Translations under genes and position numbers: made by a program
DNA from: Roseovarius tolerans
Lineage (GTDB): Bacteria; Pseudomonadota; Alphaproteobacteria; Rhodobacterales; Rhodobacteraceae
Length of the DNA: 64,000 nt
Direction of reading: 5' to 3'
Assembly: GCF_900109855.1 (NCBI RefSeq)
Contig: NZ_FOBO01000009.1
Span: forward strand, 62,001 to 126,000
In this document: piece by piece, positions 44,921 through 53,766 of the stretch
Layout of the letters: the number at the start of each line of letters is the position of its first letter
Numbering within the stretch: position 1 is the first letter of the stretch
The notes under the pieces: generated by a model
Databases searched by the model: none
Told to the model about the DNA's origin: nothing
The model's input: only the letters and a program-made list of their open reading frames with translations

Positions 44921-46288
44921 ATGCGCGCCGCAAGACAGGCTTTTTCAGGCGAGGGGCTTCTGGCCCGGGCGCTGCGCTCTTCTGCGCTCACCGTGGCCGG
45001 ATTCGGCGGCTCGCAAATCCTGCGGCTGGCCTCCAACCTGATCCTTGCCCGGCTGCTCTTTCCCGAAGCCTTCGGCATCATGGCCATCGTCAACGTGGTC
45101 ATTCAGGGGCTGATGCAATTCTCCGACGTGGGCGTCAGCCCCGCCATCATGCAGAGCAAGCGCGGCGACGATCCGGCCTTTCTCAACACCGCATGGACCA
45201 TTCAGGTGCTGCGCGGTGCGGCGCTGTTTATCACCGCTTGCGCGCTCGCCTGGCCGCTGGCGTGGTTTTACGACGAACCGCTGCTCCTGCAATTGCTGCC
45301 GGTTGCAGGGGTCGCGCTGCTGATCGCGGGGTTCAACCCCACGGCCCTCGACACCGCCAAGCGGCACCTCAGGTGGGGGCGTTTGACCTCGATCGAGTTC
45401 GGCGTGCAGATCACCGGCATCGTCGCGGGCGTGGCGCTGGCTTGGTGGCTGCAATCGGTCTGGGCGCTGGTCATCGCCAATGTCATCAGCACCGGCATCG
45501 CGCTCGCGCTGCACTGGCTGGCCCTGCCCGGCGCGCGCAACCGCTTTGACTGGGAGCGCCCGGCCCTGCGCGAGTTGGTGACTTTCGGACAATGGATCTT
45601 TCTCAGCACGATCTGCGGCTTTCTGTTCAATCAGGCCGACAAGCTGATCCTGGGAAAATATCTCAGCTTCGAGATGTTCGGTGTCTACAATATCGGATTT
45701 TTCCTCGCCTCATTCCCGATGCTTCTGGGCAATATGTTCACATGGCGGATGCTGATTCCGATCTACCGCGAACTGCCCCCCGGCGAGAGTGCCGCGAATT
45801 TCGCCAAGCTGCGGCGCATGCGCTTTGCCGTCACATCGGGCCTCATAACGCTCAGCGCCGGGTTCGCCGTCTGCGGCGTCTGGCTGATCGGGATCATGTA
45901 TGACGACCGCTACGCGATGGCGGGGGCGGTCGTGGTGGTGATGGCCGCCATGCAAATCCCGCAAATTATCGTGATGACCTATGATCAGGCGTCGCTTGCG
46001 GCGGGCGATTCCAAACGCTTTTTCGTGCTGACACTGGCCAAGGCGGTGGTGATGATCGCCGCCCTGATCCTTGGCCTCGAATGGGGCGGATTGCTGGGGG
46101 CACTGCTCAGTTACGGGGCGGCGATGGTGGTGGCCTATCCGGTGGTGGTATGGCTGGCACGGCGCATGCAGGCATGGGATCCGCTGCATGATGCGGTGAT
46201 GGCCGGTCTGGGCCTCGGTGTAGCGGCTCTCGCGTTCTGGCTCAACGGGGTAGCGATCGCGGATCTCGCGGCGCTTTCGGGTTGGTGA
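44921..46288 (+). CDS. Wzx-type polysaccharide flippase (oligosaccharide flippase family)
   Basis: 455 aa with about twelve TM helices and no enzyme motif. The N-terminal stretch SALTVAGFGGSQILRLASNLILARLLFPEAFGIMAIVNVVIQG is typical of MOP-superfamily Wzx proteins, which flip lipid-linked glycans across the inner membrane. The start at 44921 is preceded by GAGGATCG; a longer ATG at 44882 has no such site. With the neighbouring glycosyltransferases and Wzz it points to a Wzx/Wzy-dependent pathway, though no Wzy polymerase is recognised in the window. Confidence 0.88.
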   Translation: MRAARQAFSGEGLLARALRSSALTVAGFGGSQILRLASNLILARLLFPEAFGIMAIVNVVIQGLMQFSDVGVSPAIMQSKRGDDPAFLNTAWTIQVLRGAALFITACALAWPLAWFYDEPLLLQLLPVAGVALLIAGFNPTALDTAKRHLRWGRLTSIEFGVQITGIVAGVALAWWLQSVWALVIANVISTGIALALHWLALPGARNRFDWERPALRELVTFGQWIFLSTICGFLFNQADKLILGKYLSFEMFGVYNIGFFLASFPMLLGNMFTWRMLIPIYRELPPGESAANFAKLRRMRFAVTSGLITLSAGFAVCGVWLIGIMYDDRYAMAGAVVVVMAAMQIPQIIVMTYDQASLAAGDSKRFFVLTLAKAVVMIAALILGLEWGGLLGALLSYGAAMVVAYPVVVWLARRMQAWDPLHDAVMAGLGLGVAALAFWLNGVAIADLAALSGW

Positions 46289-46405
46289 GGTGCCGGTCAG
46301 GGCGGAAAAGTCGGGTATTGCCAAGGCCATGCCGCAAAACCGTCGTATTGTGGAGAGATACGGGACACCCTATGATTTCCGCATTGTTCATTGATGGCCT
46401 GTGAC

Positions 46406-49400
46406 ATGAACGCGACCGACCTCAACGGCACCGAGATTGCCATTGTCGGAATGGCTGCGCATCTGCCCGGTGCGCGGACCGTGGTCGAGTATTGGGCGAA
46501 CCTGCGCGCCGGCAGGCGTGCCATCAGACGGCTGAGCGAGGCCGAACTGCTGGCCGCCGGAGAGGCCCCGCAGACGATCCGCCGCCCCGATTACGTGCCT
46601 TTTGCCGCCCCGCTGGACGGGTTCGAGATGTTCGATGCCGAGTTCTTCGGCTTCGGTCCCAAGGAGGCTGCGATCCTCGACCCGCAGCACCGCCGCTTTC
46701 TGGAGGTGGCTTGGCAGGCGCTTGAGGATGCGGGCCACATGCCCGAGACCTTCCCCGGCCAAATCGGTGTTTTCGCAGGCTGCGGCATGGGCAGCTACTT
46801 CTATTTCAATCTCTGCTCCAACCGCGATCTGGTGGACGATGTCGGCATGTTCCTGTTGCGCCATACCGGCAATGACAAGGATTTCCTGACCACGCGGCTC
46901 AGCCATATCCTCGATCTCAAGGGGCCCTCTCTGGGCCTGCAAACCGCCTGTTCCACATCGCTTGTCGCGGTGCACTACGCCGCGCAATCGCTCTTGAATG
47001 GCGAATGCGACATGGCGCTCGCGGGGGGCGTGACCATCGAGTTGCCCCAGAACCGCGGCTACATTCACAAAGAGGGCGAGATCCTGTCGCCCGACGGCGA
47101 ATGCCACGCGTTTGATCACCGCGCCCAAGGCACGGTCTTTGGCTCCGGCGCGGGCATGGTGGTGCTGCGCCGGCTGGAGGATGCGCTGGCCGACGGCGAT
47201 CACATCTGGGGCGTGATCAAGGGCTCTGCGGTCAACAATGACGGCGCGGCCAAGGCAGGCTATCTCGCGCCTTCGGTCGATGGTCAGGCGGCGGCGGTGG
47301 CCGAGGCGCAGGCGGTGGCGGGCATCACGGCGGATAGCGTGGATTATGTTGAATGCCACGGCACCGGCACCTATCTCGGCGATCCGATCGAGGTGGCCGC
47401 CCTCACGCAGGCGTTCCGCGAGACGACCGAGGCAAGCGATTTCTGCCGCATCGGCAGCGTGAAAACCAATATCGGCCATCTCGACACGGCGGCGGGCGTG
47501 GCCAGTCTGATCAAGGCCACGCTGGCGCTCTATCACGGCGAGATGCCGCCCTCTCTGGGCTATGAGGCCCCCAACCCCGCCATCGCCTTTGACGGCAGCC
47601 CGTTTGCCGTCAATGATCGCCTGCGCGACTGGCCCAAGCGCGACCACCCGCGCCGCGCCGGGGTGAACTCATTGGGCGTCGGCGGCACCAACGCCCATGT
47701 GGTTCTTGAAGAGCCCCCCGCCCGCGCCGTCCCCGAGGCCAGCGACTGGCCGTTTCAGCCTATCGTGATCTCCGCGCGCACTAAATCTGCGCTGGACGAC
47801 GCCACCACACGTCTCGCGGCGCATCTGCGAGAGTACCCCGATGAGCCGCTGGCCGATGTGGCCTACACCCTCAAGGACGGTCGCCGCGCGTTCGAGCGTC
47901 GCCGCATCACCGTCGCCCGCAGCCACGCCGAGGCCGCCGACCGGCTGGACAAGGGCGACACCCGCCGGGTCTTTACCCATCAGGCGCTCGACAATCCGGA
48001 TGTGGTGTTCATGTTCCCCGGCGGCGGCGCGCAATATGCCGGCATGGCCCGCGATCTCTATGAGACCGAGCCGGTCTTTGCGGACTGGATGGATCGCGGC
48101 GTCGATATCCTCGCGCCCAGGCTCGATTACGACATCCGCGCGCTCTGGCTGCCTGACCCCGATCAAATGGCAGCGGCGGATGAACGGCTCAAACGCCCCT
48201 CGGTGCAACTGCCGCTGATCATGATCACCGAATATGCGCTGGCCCAACTCTGGCAGAGCTGGGGCGTCACCCCCGCTGCCCTGATCGGCCATTCCATGGG
48301 CGAGAACACCGCCGCCTGTCTGGCCGGGGTGATGAGCCTTGAGGATTGCATCGGCCTCGTCCATCTGCGCGGACAGCTCTTTGACAGCGTGCCCAAGGGC
48401 GGCATGCTCAGCGTGCCGCTCTCCGCCGATGCCCTGCGCCCCTATCTCGGCGACAGGCTCGACATCGCCAGCCTCAACGCGCCGGACCTGACCGCCGCGT
48501 CCGGGCCGGATGCCGATCTTGTTGACCTCGAACAGCGCCTCAACGCCGACGGGATCGAGCCACAGCGCATCGCCATCGACATCGCAGCGCATAGCCGGAT
48601 GCTGGAGCCGATCCTCGACCGCTTCGGCGCCTACCTGCGCTCCATCCAACTGAGCGCACCGCAAATCCCCATCCTGTCCAACCGCACCGGCGATTATCTG
48701 ACGGCGGCGGAGGCCACCGACCCCGCCTATTGGGTCGCCCATCTGCGCCATACGGTGCATTTCGCCGACGGCCTCACCCGGCTTGCCGAGAAAAAGGAGC
48801 GCGTCTTTCTCGAAGTCGGCCCCGGCAAGGCGCTCTCGTCCCTCGCGCAGGCGCATGGCACGATCAGCGCCAATCAGGTCATCGGCACCCTGCGCCACCC
48901 CGAGGACAGCATCGCCGACGACGAATATTTCATGGCCATGCTCGCCCGTCTCTGGGCCGTGGGGGTGGATATCGACTGGCCGCAGATCTGGGGCGAGGCG
49001 ACGCGCAACCGCGTGCCCCTGCCCAGCTATGCCTTTCAGCACAAACCCTATTTCATCGCCCCCGGCGCGCCCCGCGCGGCGGCAGAGGACGAGTGGCCCA
49101 CCCATCGCGACGACCTCGCGCAATGGGGCTACACCCCGCATTGGCGGCCCCGGCTGGCAGAGGTCGAGATCACCTCCGACGCCGACCTTGCCCGCCTGCC
49201 AAAGGAAACATGGCTGATCTTTGAGGACGAGACCGGCCTCGCCCGCGCCGTGGCCGACCGCCTCAGCGCCGCAGGCCACACCGTCACCACCGTCACCCCC
49301 GGCGACAGCTTCGCGCGGCTGAGTGAGGACCGCTACACCCTCTCCCCCGAACGCGGGCGCGAGGGCTATGACCAACTGATCCGCGCGCTGGTCGCCGACC

Positions 49401-52400
49401 ATCGCCCGCCCACCCGCGTCGGGCATTTCTGGCTGGTCACGCGCGACGAACACCACCGCCCTGGCTCCAGCTTTTTTCACCGGGTGCAGGAACAGGGCTT
49501 CTACAGCCTGCTCTTTCTCGCACAGGCCATGGCGGACGAGGGGCTGGACACGCCCTTGCAGATCACCGCCCTCACCACCGGCGCGGCGCAGGTGCATGAT
49601 GAAGCCTTGCCCTACCCCGCCAAATCCACGCTCGCGGGCCCCCTGCGCGTGATCCCGCGCGAGATGCCGCATATCACCACAGCGAGCCTCGATCTGACCC
49701 TGGCCGCGCGCGGCGCGCCCGATGCGGGCCTTGTGACCCGCGTGCTCGAAGACCTGGCGCAAGATCCCCGCAGCCACGCCGCCGCCCTGCGCGGCACAAG
49801 GCGCTATGAGGCCGAATGGCGCGAAACGGTCCTTGCCCCCGGCACCGCCCCGATTGCAAAGGGCGACACGGTTCTGATCACCGGCGGCTTTGGTGGTATC
49901 GGCCTCACGCTGGCCGAAGACCTCATCACGAAAAACAACGCCAATATCATCCTGATGGCGCGCCACGCCCTGCCGCCCCGCGCTGACTGGCCCCGGATCA
50001 CCGCGACGCGCGGTGCCGGTGATCCGCTCGCCCGCCGCATCGCCGCCGTCAGCCGTCTCGAGGCACTGGGCGGCGAGGTCATGGTGATCGCGGGCGATGT
50101 CAGCAATATCGAGGACATGCAGGCCGCGAAATCGCAGATCGAGACGCGCTTTGGCCGGCTCAATGGCGTGATCCACGCCGCTGGCGTCATCGCCGACGCA
50201 CCCCTGCTGGCCAAGGGGCCAGACACGATCGAGGATGTCTTCACCCCCAAGATCCACGGCACGCAGGTGCTGGAGCAGGTCTTTCCCGACGGCACGCTCG
50301 ACTGGCTGGTGCTGTTCTCGTCCTCCTCCACCGCCACCGCGCCCGCGGGACAGGTCGATTACGTCGCCGCCAACGAATATCTCAACGCTTACGCCCGGTC
50401 ACGGGCGGGCGGGCGCACCCGCGTCCTGGCGCTCGACTGGGGCATCTGGGCCGAGGTCGGCATGGCCGCCGAGGCCGTGGCACAGCAGACCGGCGAGGCC
50501 CCCACTGCCCCGCGCCTGCCGGTCGATCAGCCGCTCATCGACGAGGCCAGCTTTGACGCCGAGGGCAACCGCGTCTTTCACGCAAGCTACAGCGCCGCCA
50601 CCCATTGGGTCTTCGATCAGCACCGCACGCGTGACGGTCAGGCGCTTCTGCCCGGCACCGGCTATCTCGATCTGCTGGCGCAGGCGCTGCGCGCGCAGGG
50701 CGAGGACGGCGCGTTCGAGATCCGCGATCTGATGTTCCTGCGCCCCTTCGACCTGGCCCAAGGGGCTACACGTGAGATGCGCCTCACCCTTACCCGCAGC
50801 GATCAGGGCTACGCTGCCCGGATCGAGGCCGACCACCTGCAGGCGGGCCGCCAGGGCTGGGTCACGCTGGCCGAGGCCGATCTGCGGCTGCTGCCGCTCA
50901 CGCCGCCCGCGCCCCGCGATATCGACACCGTGCGCACACGCATGGAAGGCTGGAAGGAAGCGACCGATCCTCTCCCCTCCCCGCAAGAGAGGCATCTCGA
51001 TTTCGGCCCCCGCTGGCGCGTGCTCCATGCGATGGGTCTTGGCGCGGGCGAGGGCCTCGCCCATCTGCACCTGCCCCCCGAGGCGCAGGGCGATCTGGAA
51101 AACGGCCACCTCTTGCACCCTGCTCTGATGGATATCGCCACCGGCTGGGCCATGGGCCTGATCGAGGGCTATGACGGCAGCGATCTCTGGGTGCCGATGT
51201 CCTATGGCGCGGTGCGGGTGCATGCGCCGCTTGGGCAGGATGTCCGGAGCATGATCCGGCTGACGACCGCACAGGCGCAAGAGACCGGCGTCGCCCGCTT
51301 CGATATCACGCTCACCGACCCCGCCGGTCGGGTGCTGGTCGAGATCGAGGATTTCGCCATCCGCAGACAGGCGGGCGGGCTGGCGATCACGCCGCCCCGC
51401 GCCGGTGAGATCCGCTTTGACGCTGGCGCTGACAGCACCCCCAACAGCCCCGCCGAAGAGCGCCTGCGCCACAACCTTCGTGAGGGCATCCGGCCCGCCG
51501 AGGGGGCCGAGGCGTTCCGCCGCGCCCTCGCCCTCGGTCAGCCGCAAGTGCTGGTCTCCTCGCTGGATCTGCCCGCGCTCATCCGTCAGGCCGAGGCCGG
51601 TGCGCAACCGCAAGAGACCGGTGCTCAACGCTTCGAGCGGCCCGATCTCGACGGCGATTACGTCGCCCCCGAAGGCGAGATCGAGACCCGGCTCGCGGGT
51701 TTCTGGTCCGACCTTCTCGGCCTCGACCCGGTCGGCGTCGAGGACAGCTTCTTCGACCTTGGCGGGCATTCGCTGATCGCCGTGCGCCTCTTCGGCATGA
51801 TCCGCAAGGCGTATCGCGTTGATTTCCCGATCTCGATCCTCTTCGAGGCCCCCACAATCCGCGCCTGTGCCCGGCTGATCGAAGAGCGCATCGGCCCGCA
51901 GGAGGCAGGGGCGAGCACCCCCGCGACATCCGAGCCCGCCCGCCGCTTCACCCATCTGGTGCCGATGCATCGCGGCGAGGGCGGGCCGAAAACGCCATTC
52001 TTCCTCGTCGCAGGCATGTTCGGTAACGTTCTGAACCTGCGGCACTTGGCGCATCTTCTGGGGGATGATCGGCCGTTCTTCGGCCTGCAGGCGCGCGGAC
52101 TCTATGGCGACGACAGCCCGCATGACGACCTGACCGAAGCCGCCCGCGACATGATCGCCGAAATCCGTCAGGTGCAACCCAAGGGGCCCTATCTGGTGGG
52201 CGGCTTTTCGGGTGGCGGCATCACCGCCTATGAAATGGCGCAACAGCTTGAGGCGGCGGGCGAAACGGTGGCCGTGGTGATCCTGCTCGACACCCCGCTG
52301 CCACAGCGCCGTCCCCTGGCGCGCCGGGACAGGGCGATGATTCAATGGCAGGAATTCAAATCGAATGGCCCGCTCTATCCGCTCAAATGGGCCGCGCGCC

Positions 52401-52801
52401 GCGTCGCGTGGGAGATCGCCAAACGCCGCCCGCAGCCGCATACCGACACGTCCGAACATCAGTTCCACGATCATGAGATCGAGGCCGCCTTCTACCGCGC
52501 CATCGACACGTATCAGGTCCACCCTTGGACCGGCACGCTGCACCTCTTCCGCCCGCCGCAATCGGGCAAGTGGCAGGTCTCGAACGGCCAATGGGTCAGC
52601 GATGAGCGCGCCTATGTACTGCCCGACAATGAATGGTCCGGCCATGCCCCCAACCTGTCGGTGACCGAAGTGCCGGGGGATCACGATTCCATGGTGCTGG
52701 AGCCCAATGTCCGCGTCCTCGCCGCCCGCATGCGCCGCGTGATCGAGGCGGCAGAGGGCACGCGGGATACCCCACCCGGCCACCGGGAGGCTGCCGAATG
52801 A
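46406..52801 (+). CDS. Modular type I polyketide synthase, KS-AT-KR-DH-ACP-TE
   Basis: About 2131 aa, one module plus thioesterase. KS (about 10-440): TACSTSL with Cys182, VECHGTGT with His318, NIGHLD with His358. AT (about 530-845): GHSMGE with Ser630; the HAFH specificity box reads IAAH. KR (about 1155-1375): GGFGGIG, then SSSSTATAPAGQVDYVAANE with Tyr1319. DH (about 1400-1650): DQHRTRDGQALLPGTGY with His1406 and HPALMDIATGW; the His box is one residue longer than the usual HxxxGxxxxP. ACP: DLGGHSL with Ser1789. TE: GGFSGGG with Ser1935 and VPGDHDSMV. KR before DH is an uncommon order. The start is uncertain: ATG 46406 or 46394; neither has a clear Shine-Dalgarno. The stop overlaps the next start by 4 bp. 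Confidence 0.9.
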   Translation: MNATDLNGTEIAIVGMAAHLPGARTVVEYWANLRAGRRAIRRLSEAELLAAGEAPQTIRRPDYVPFAAPLDGFEMFDAEFFGFGPKEAAILDPQHRRFLEVAWQALEDAGHMPETFPGQIGVFAGCGMGSYFYFNLCSNRDLVDDVGMFLLRHTGNDKDFLTTRLSHILDLKGPSLGLQTACSTSLVAVHYAAQSLLNGECDMALAGGVTIELPQNRGYIHKEGEILSPDGECHAFDHRAQGTVFGSGAGMVVLRRLEDALADGDHIWGVIKGSAVNNDGAAKAGYLAPSVDGQAAAVAEAQAVAGITADSVDYVECHGTGTYLGDPIEVAALTQAFRETTEASDFCRIGSVKTNIGHLDTAAGVASLIKATLALYHGEMPPSLGYEAPNPAIAFDGSPFAVNDRLRDWPKRDHPRRAGVNSLGVGGTNAHVVLEEPPARAVPEASDWPFQPIVISARTKSALDDATTRLAAHLREYPDEPLADVAYTLKDGRRAFERRRITVARSHAEAADRLDKGDTRRVFTHQALDNPDVVFMFPGGGAQYAGMARDLYETEPVFADWMDRGVDILAPRLDYDIRALWLPDPDQMAAADERLKRPSVQLPLIMITEYALAQLWQSWGVTPAALIGHSMGENTAACLAGVMSLEDCIGLVHLRGQLFDSVPKGGMLSVPLSADALRPYLGDRLDIASLNAPDLTAASGPDADLVDLEQRLNADGIEPQRIAIDIAAHSRMLEPILDRFGAYLRSIQLSAPQIPILSNRTGDYLTAAEATDPAYWVAHLRHTVHFADGLTRLAEKKERVFLEVGPGKALSSLAQAHGTISANQVIGTLRHPEDSIADDEYFMAMLARLWAVGVDIDWPQIWGEATRNRVPLPSYAFQHKPYFIAPGAPRAAAEDEWPTHRDDLAQWGYTPHWRPRLAEVEITSDADLARLPKETWLIFEDETGLARAVADRLSAAGHTVTTVTPGDSFARLSEDRYTLSPERGREGYDQLIRALVADHRPPTRVGHFWLVTRDEHHRPGSSFFHRVQEQGFYSLLFLAQAMADEGLDTPLQITALTTGAAQVHDEALPYPAKSTLAGPLRVIPREMPHITTASLDLTLAARGAPDAGLVTRVLEDLAQDPRSHAAALRGTRRYEAEWRETVLAPGTAPIAKGDTVLITGGFGGIGLTLAEDLITKNNANIILMARHALPPRADWPRITATRGAGDPLARRIAAVSRLEALGGEVMVIAGDVSNIEDMQAAKSQIETRFGRLNGVIHAAGVIADAPLLAKGPDTIEDVFTPKIHGTQVLEQVFPDGTLDWLVLFSSSSTATAPAGQVDYVAANEYLNAYARSRAGGRTRVLALDWGIWAEVGMAAEAVAQQTGEAPTAPRLPVDQPLIDEASFDAEGNRVFHASYSAATHWVFDQHRTRDGQALLPGTGYLDLLAQALRAQGEDGAFEIRDLMFLRPFDLAQGATREMRLTLTRSDQGYAARIEADHLQAGRQGWVTLAEADLRLLPLTPPAPRDIDTVRTRMEGWKEATDPLPSPQERHLDFGPRWRVLHAMGLGAGEGLAHLHLPPEAQGDLENGHLLHPALMDIATGWAMGLIEGYDGSDLWVPMSYGAVRVHAPLGQDVRSMIRLTTAQAQETGVARFDITLTDPAGRVLVEIEDFAIRRQAGGLAITPPRAGEIRFDAGADSTPNSPAEERLRHNLREGIRPAEGAEAFRRALALGQPQVLVSSLDLPALIRQAEAGAQPQETGAQRFERPDLDGDYVAPEGEIETRLAGFWSDLLGLDPVGVEDSFFDLGGHSLIAVRLFGMIRKAYRVDFPISILFEAPTIRACARLIEERIGPQEAGASTPATSEPARRFTHLVPMHRGEGGPKTPFFLVAGMFGNVLNLRHLAHLLGDDRPFFGLQARGLYGDDSPHDDLTEAARDMIAEIRQVQPKGPYLVGGFSGGGITAYEMAQQLEAAGETVAVVILLDTPLPQRRPLARRDRAMIQWQEFKSNGPLYPLKWAARRVAWEIAKRRPQPHTDTSEHQFHDHEIEAAFYRAIDTYQVHPWTGTLHLFRPPQSGKWQVSNGQWVSDERAYVLPDNEWSGHAPNLSVTEVPGDHDSMVLEPNVRVLAARMRRVIEAAEGTRDTPPGHREAAE

Positions 52802-53766
52802 CTGCCCCGCGCGTCCTGACGATCGTGCTCAACTGGCGCACGCCCGAGATGAGCCTCAAATCCGCCACCGCCGCGCAGCGCGCCATGGCAGGCATCGCCG
52901 GTGAGATCGTGATCGTCGATAACAATTCAGGCGACGGCTCGTTCGAGAAAATGCAGGCGGAAACCTCCGGTTGGGACCGCGTCCGCGTGGTCCAATCGGG
53001 CCATAACGGCGGCTTTGGCGCGGGCAATAATGCGGGCATGCACGAAGGCCTCTCGGACGGCACACGCCCGGATTACGTCTATATCCTCAACTCCGATGCC
53101 TTCCCGGCTGAGGGCGCCATCGCGGCCCTGCTGGCCCATCTGGAAGCGACCCCCAAGGCCGGGCTGGCGGGCAGCCATATCCACGGCCCCGACGGTGCGC
53201 CGCATGTTAGCTGCTTTCGCTTCCCGTCTATCCTTGGCGAGTTCGAAGGTGCCGCGCGCATCGGCCCCATAAGCCGCCTCTTGCGCCATCATGCCGTGCC
53301 GTTGCCGATGGCCGAGACCACGCAGCCTGTTGACTGGCTGGCGGGCGCAAGCCTGATGATCCGGCAAGAAGTTCTGGAGCAAATCGGCGGCTTTGACGAA
53401 ACCTTCTTTCTCTATTTCGAGGAAACCGACCTCTGCCGCCGCGCCGCGCAGGCGGGATGGCAAACGCATTACGTGGCCACCTCCCGGGTCGAGCATATCG
53501 GCTCGGTCTCGACAGGCATGAAGGGCTGGGACCGGGTGCCGGATTACTGGTTCGCCTCGCGCCGGCATTATTTCATCAAGAATCACGGGCGCGGCTATCT
53601 CGCGCTGGTCACGCTGGCACATCTGACCGCCGCGAGCCTCGGCAGCCTGTGGCGGCTGATCCGACGCAAGGGCGCGCCGCGCCCGCCGCATTTCCTGCGC
53701 GATCTGGTGTTGGGCGATCTGGGCTCGGCCCTGAGGGGCCCGATCAAACGTAAGGCGGACGCATGA
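52798..53766 (+). CDS. GT2-family glycosyltransferase (rhamnosyltransferase-like)
   Basis: 322 aa, GT-A fold without TM anchor. VLTIVLNWRTPEMSLKS starts the domain; IVIVDNNSGDGS, NGGFGAGNNAGM and VYILNSDAF (the SDA variant of DxD) follow. LAGASLMIRQEVLEQIGGFDETFFLYFEETDLCRRA is the typical acceptor block of RfbN-like rhamnosyltransferases. It overlaps both the PKS stop and the NRPS-like start by 4 bp, so it is translated within the assembly-line operon. That makes direct glycosylation of the assembly-line product a real possibility. Confidence 0.88.
   Translation: MTAPRVLTIVLNWRTPEMSLKSATAAQRAMAGIAGEIVIVDNNSGDGSFEKMQAETSGWDRVRVVQSGHNGGFGAGNNAGMHEGLSDGTRPDYVYILNSDAFPAEGAIAALLAHLEATPKAGLAGSHIHGPDGAPHVSCFRFPSILGEFEGAARIGPISRLLRHHAVPLPMAETTQPVDWLAGASLMIRQEVLEQIGGFDETFFLYFEETDLCRRAAQAGWQTHYVATSRVEHIGSVSTGMKGWDRVPDYWFASRRHYFIKNHGRGYLALVTLAHLTAASLGSLWRLIRRKGAPRPPHFLRDLVLGDLGSALRGPIKRKADA

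Noticed and set aside
47669-52783. Two long minus-strand frames opposite the PKS
   Set aside because: They are antisense to well-recognised KS, AT, KR, ACP and TE domains and are Arg/Gly/His-rich without domain motifs.
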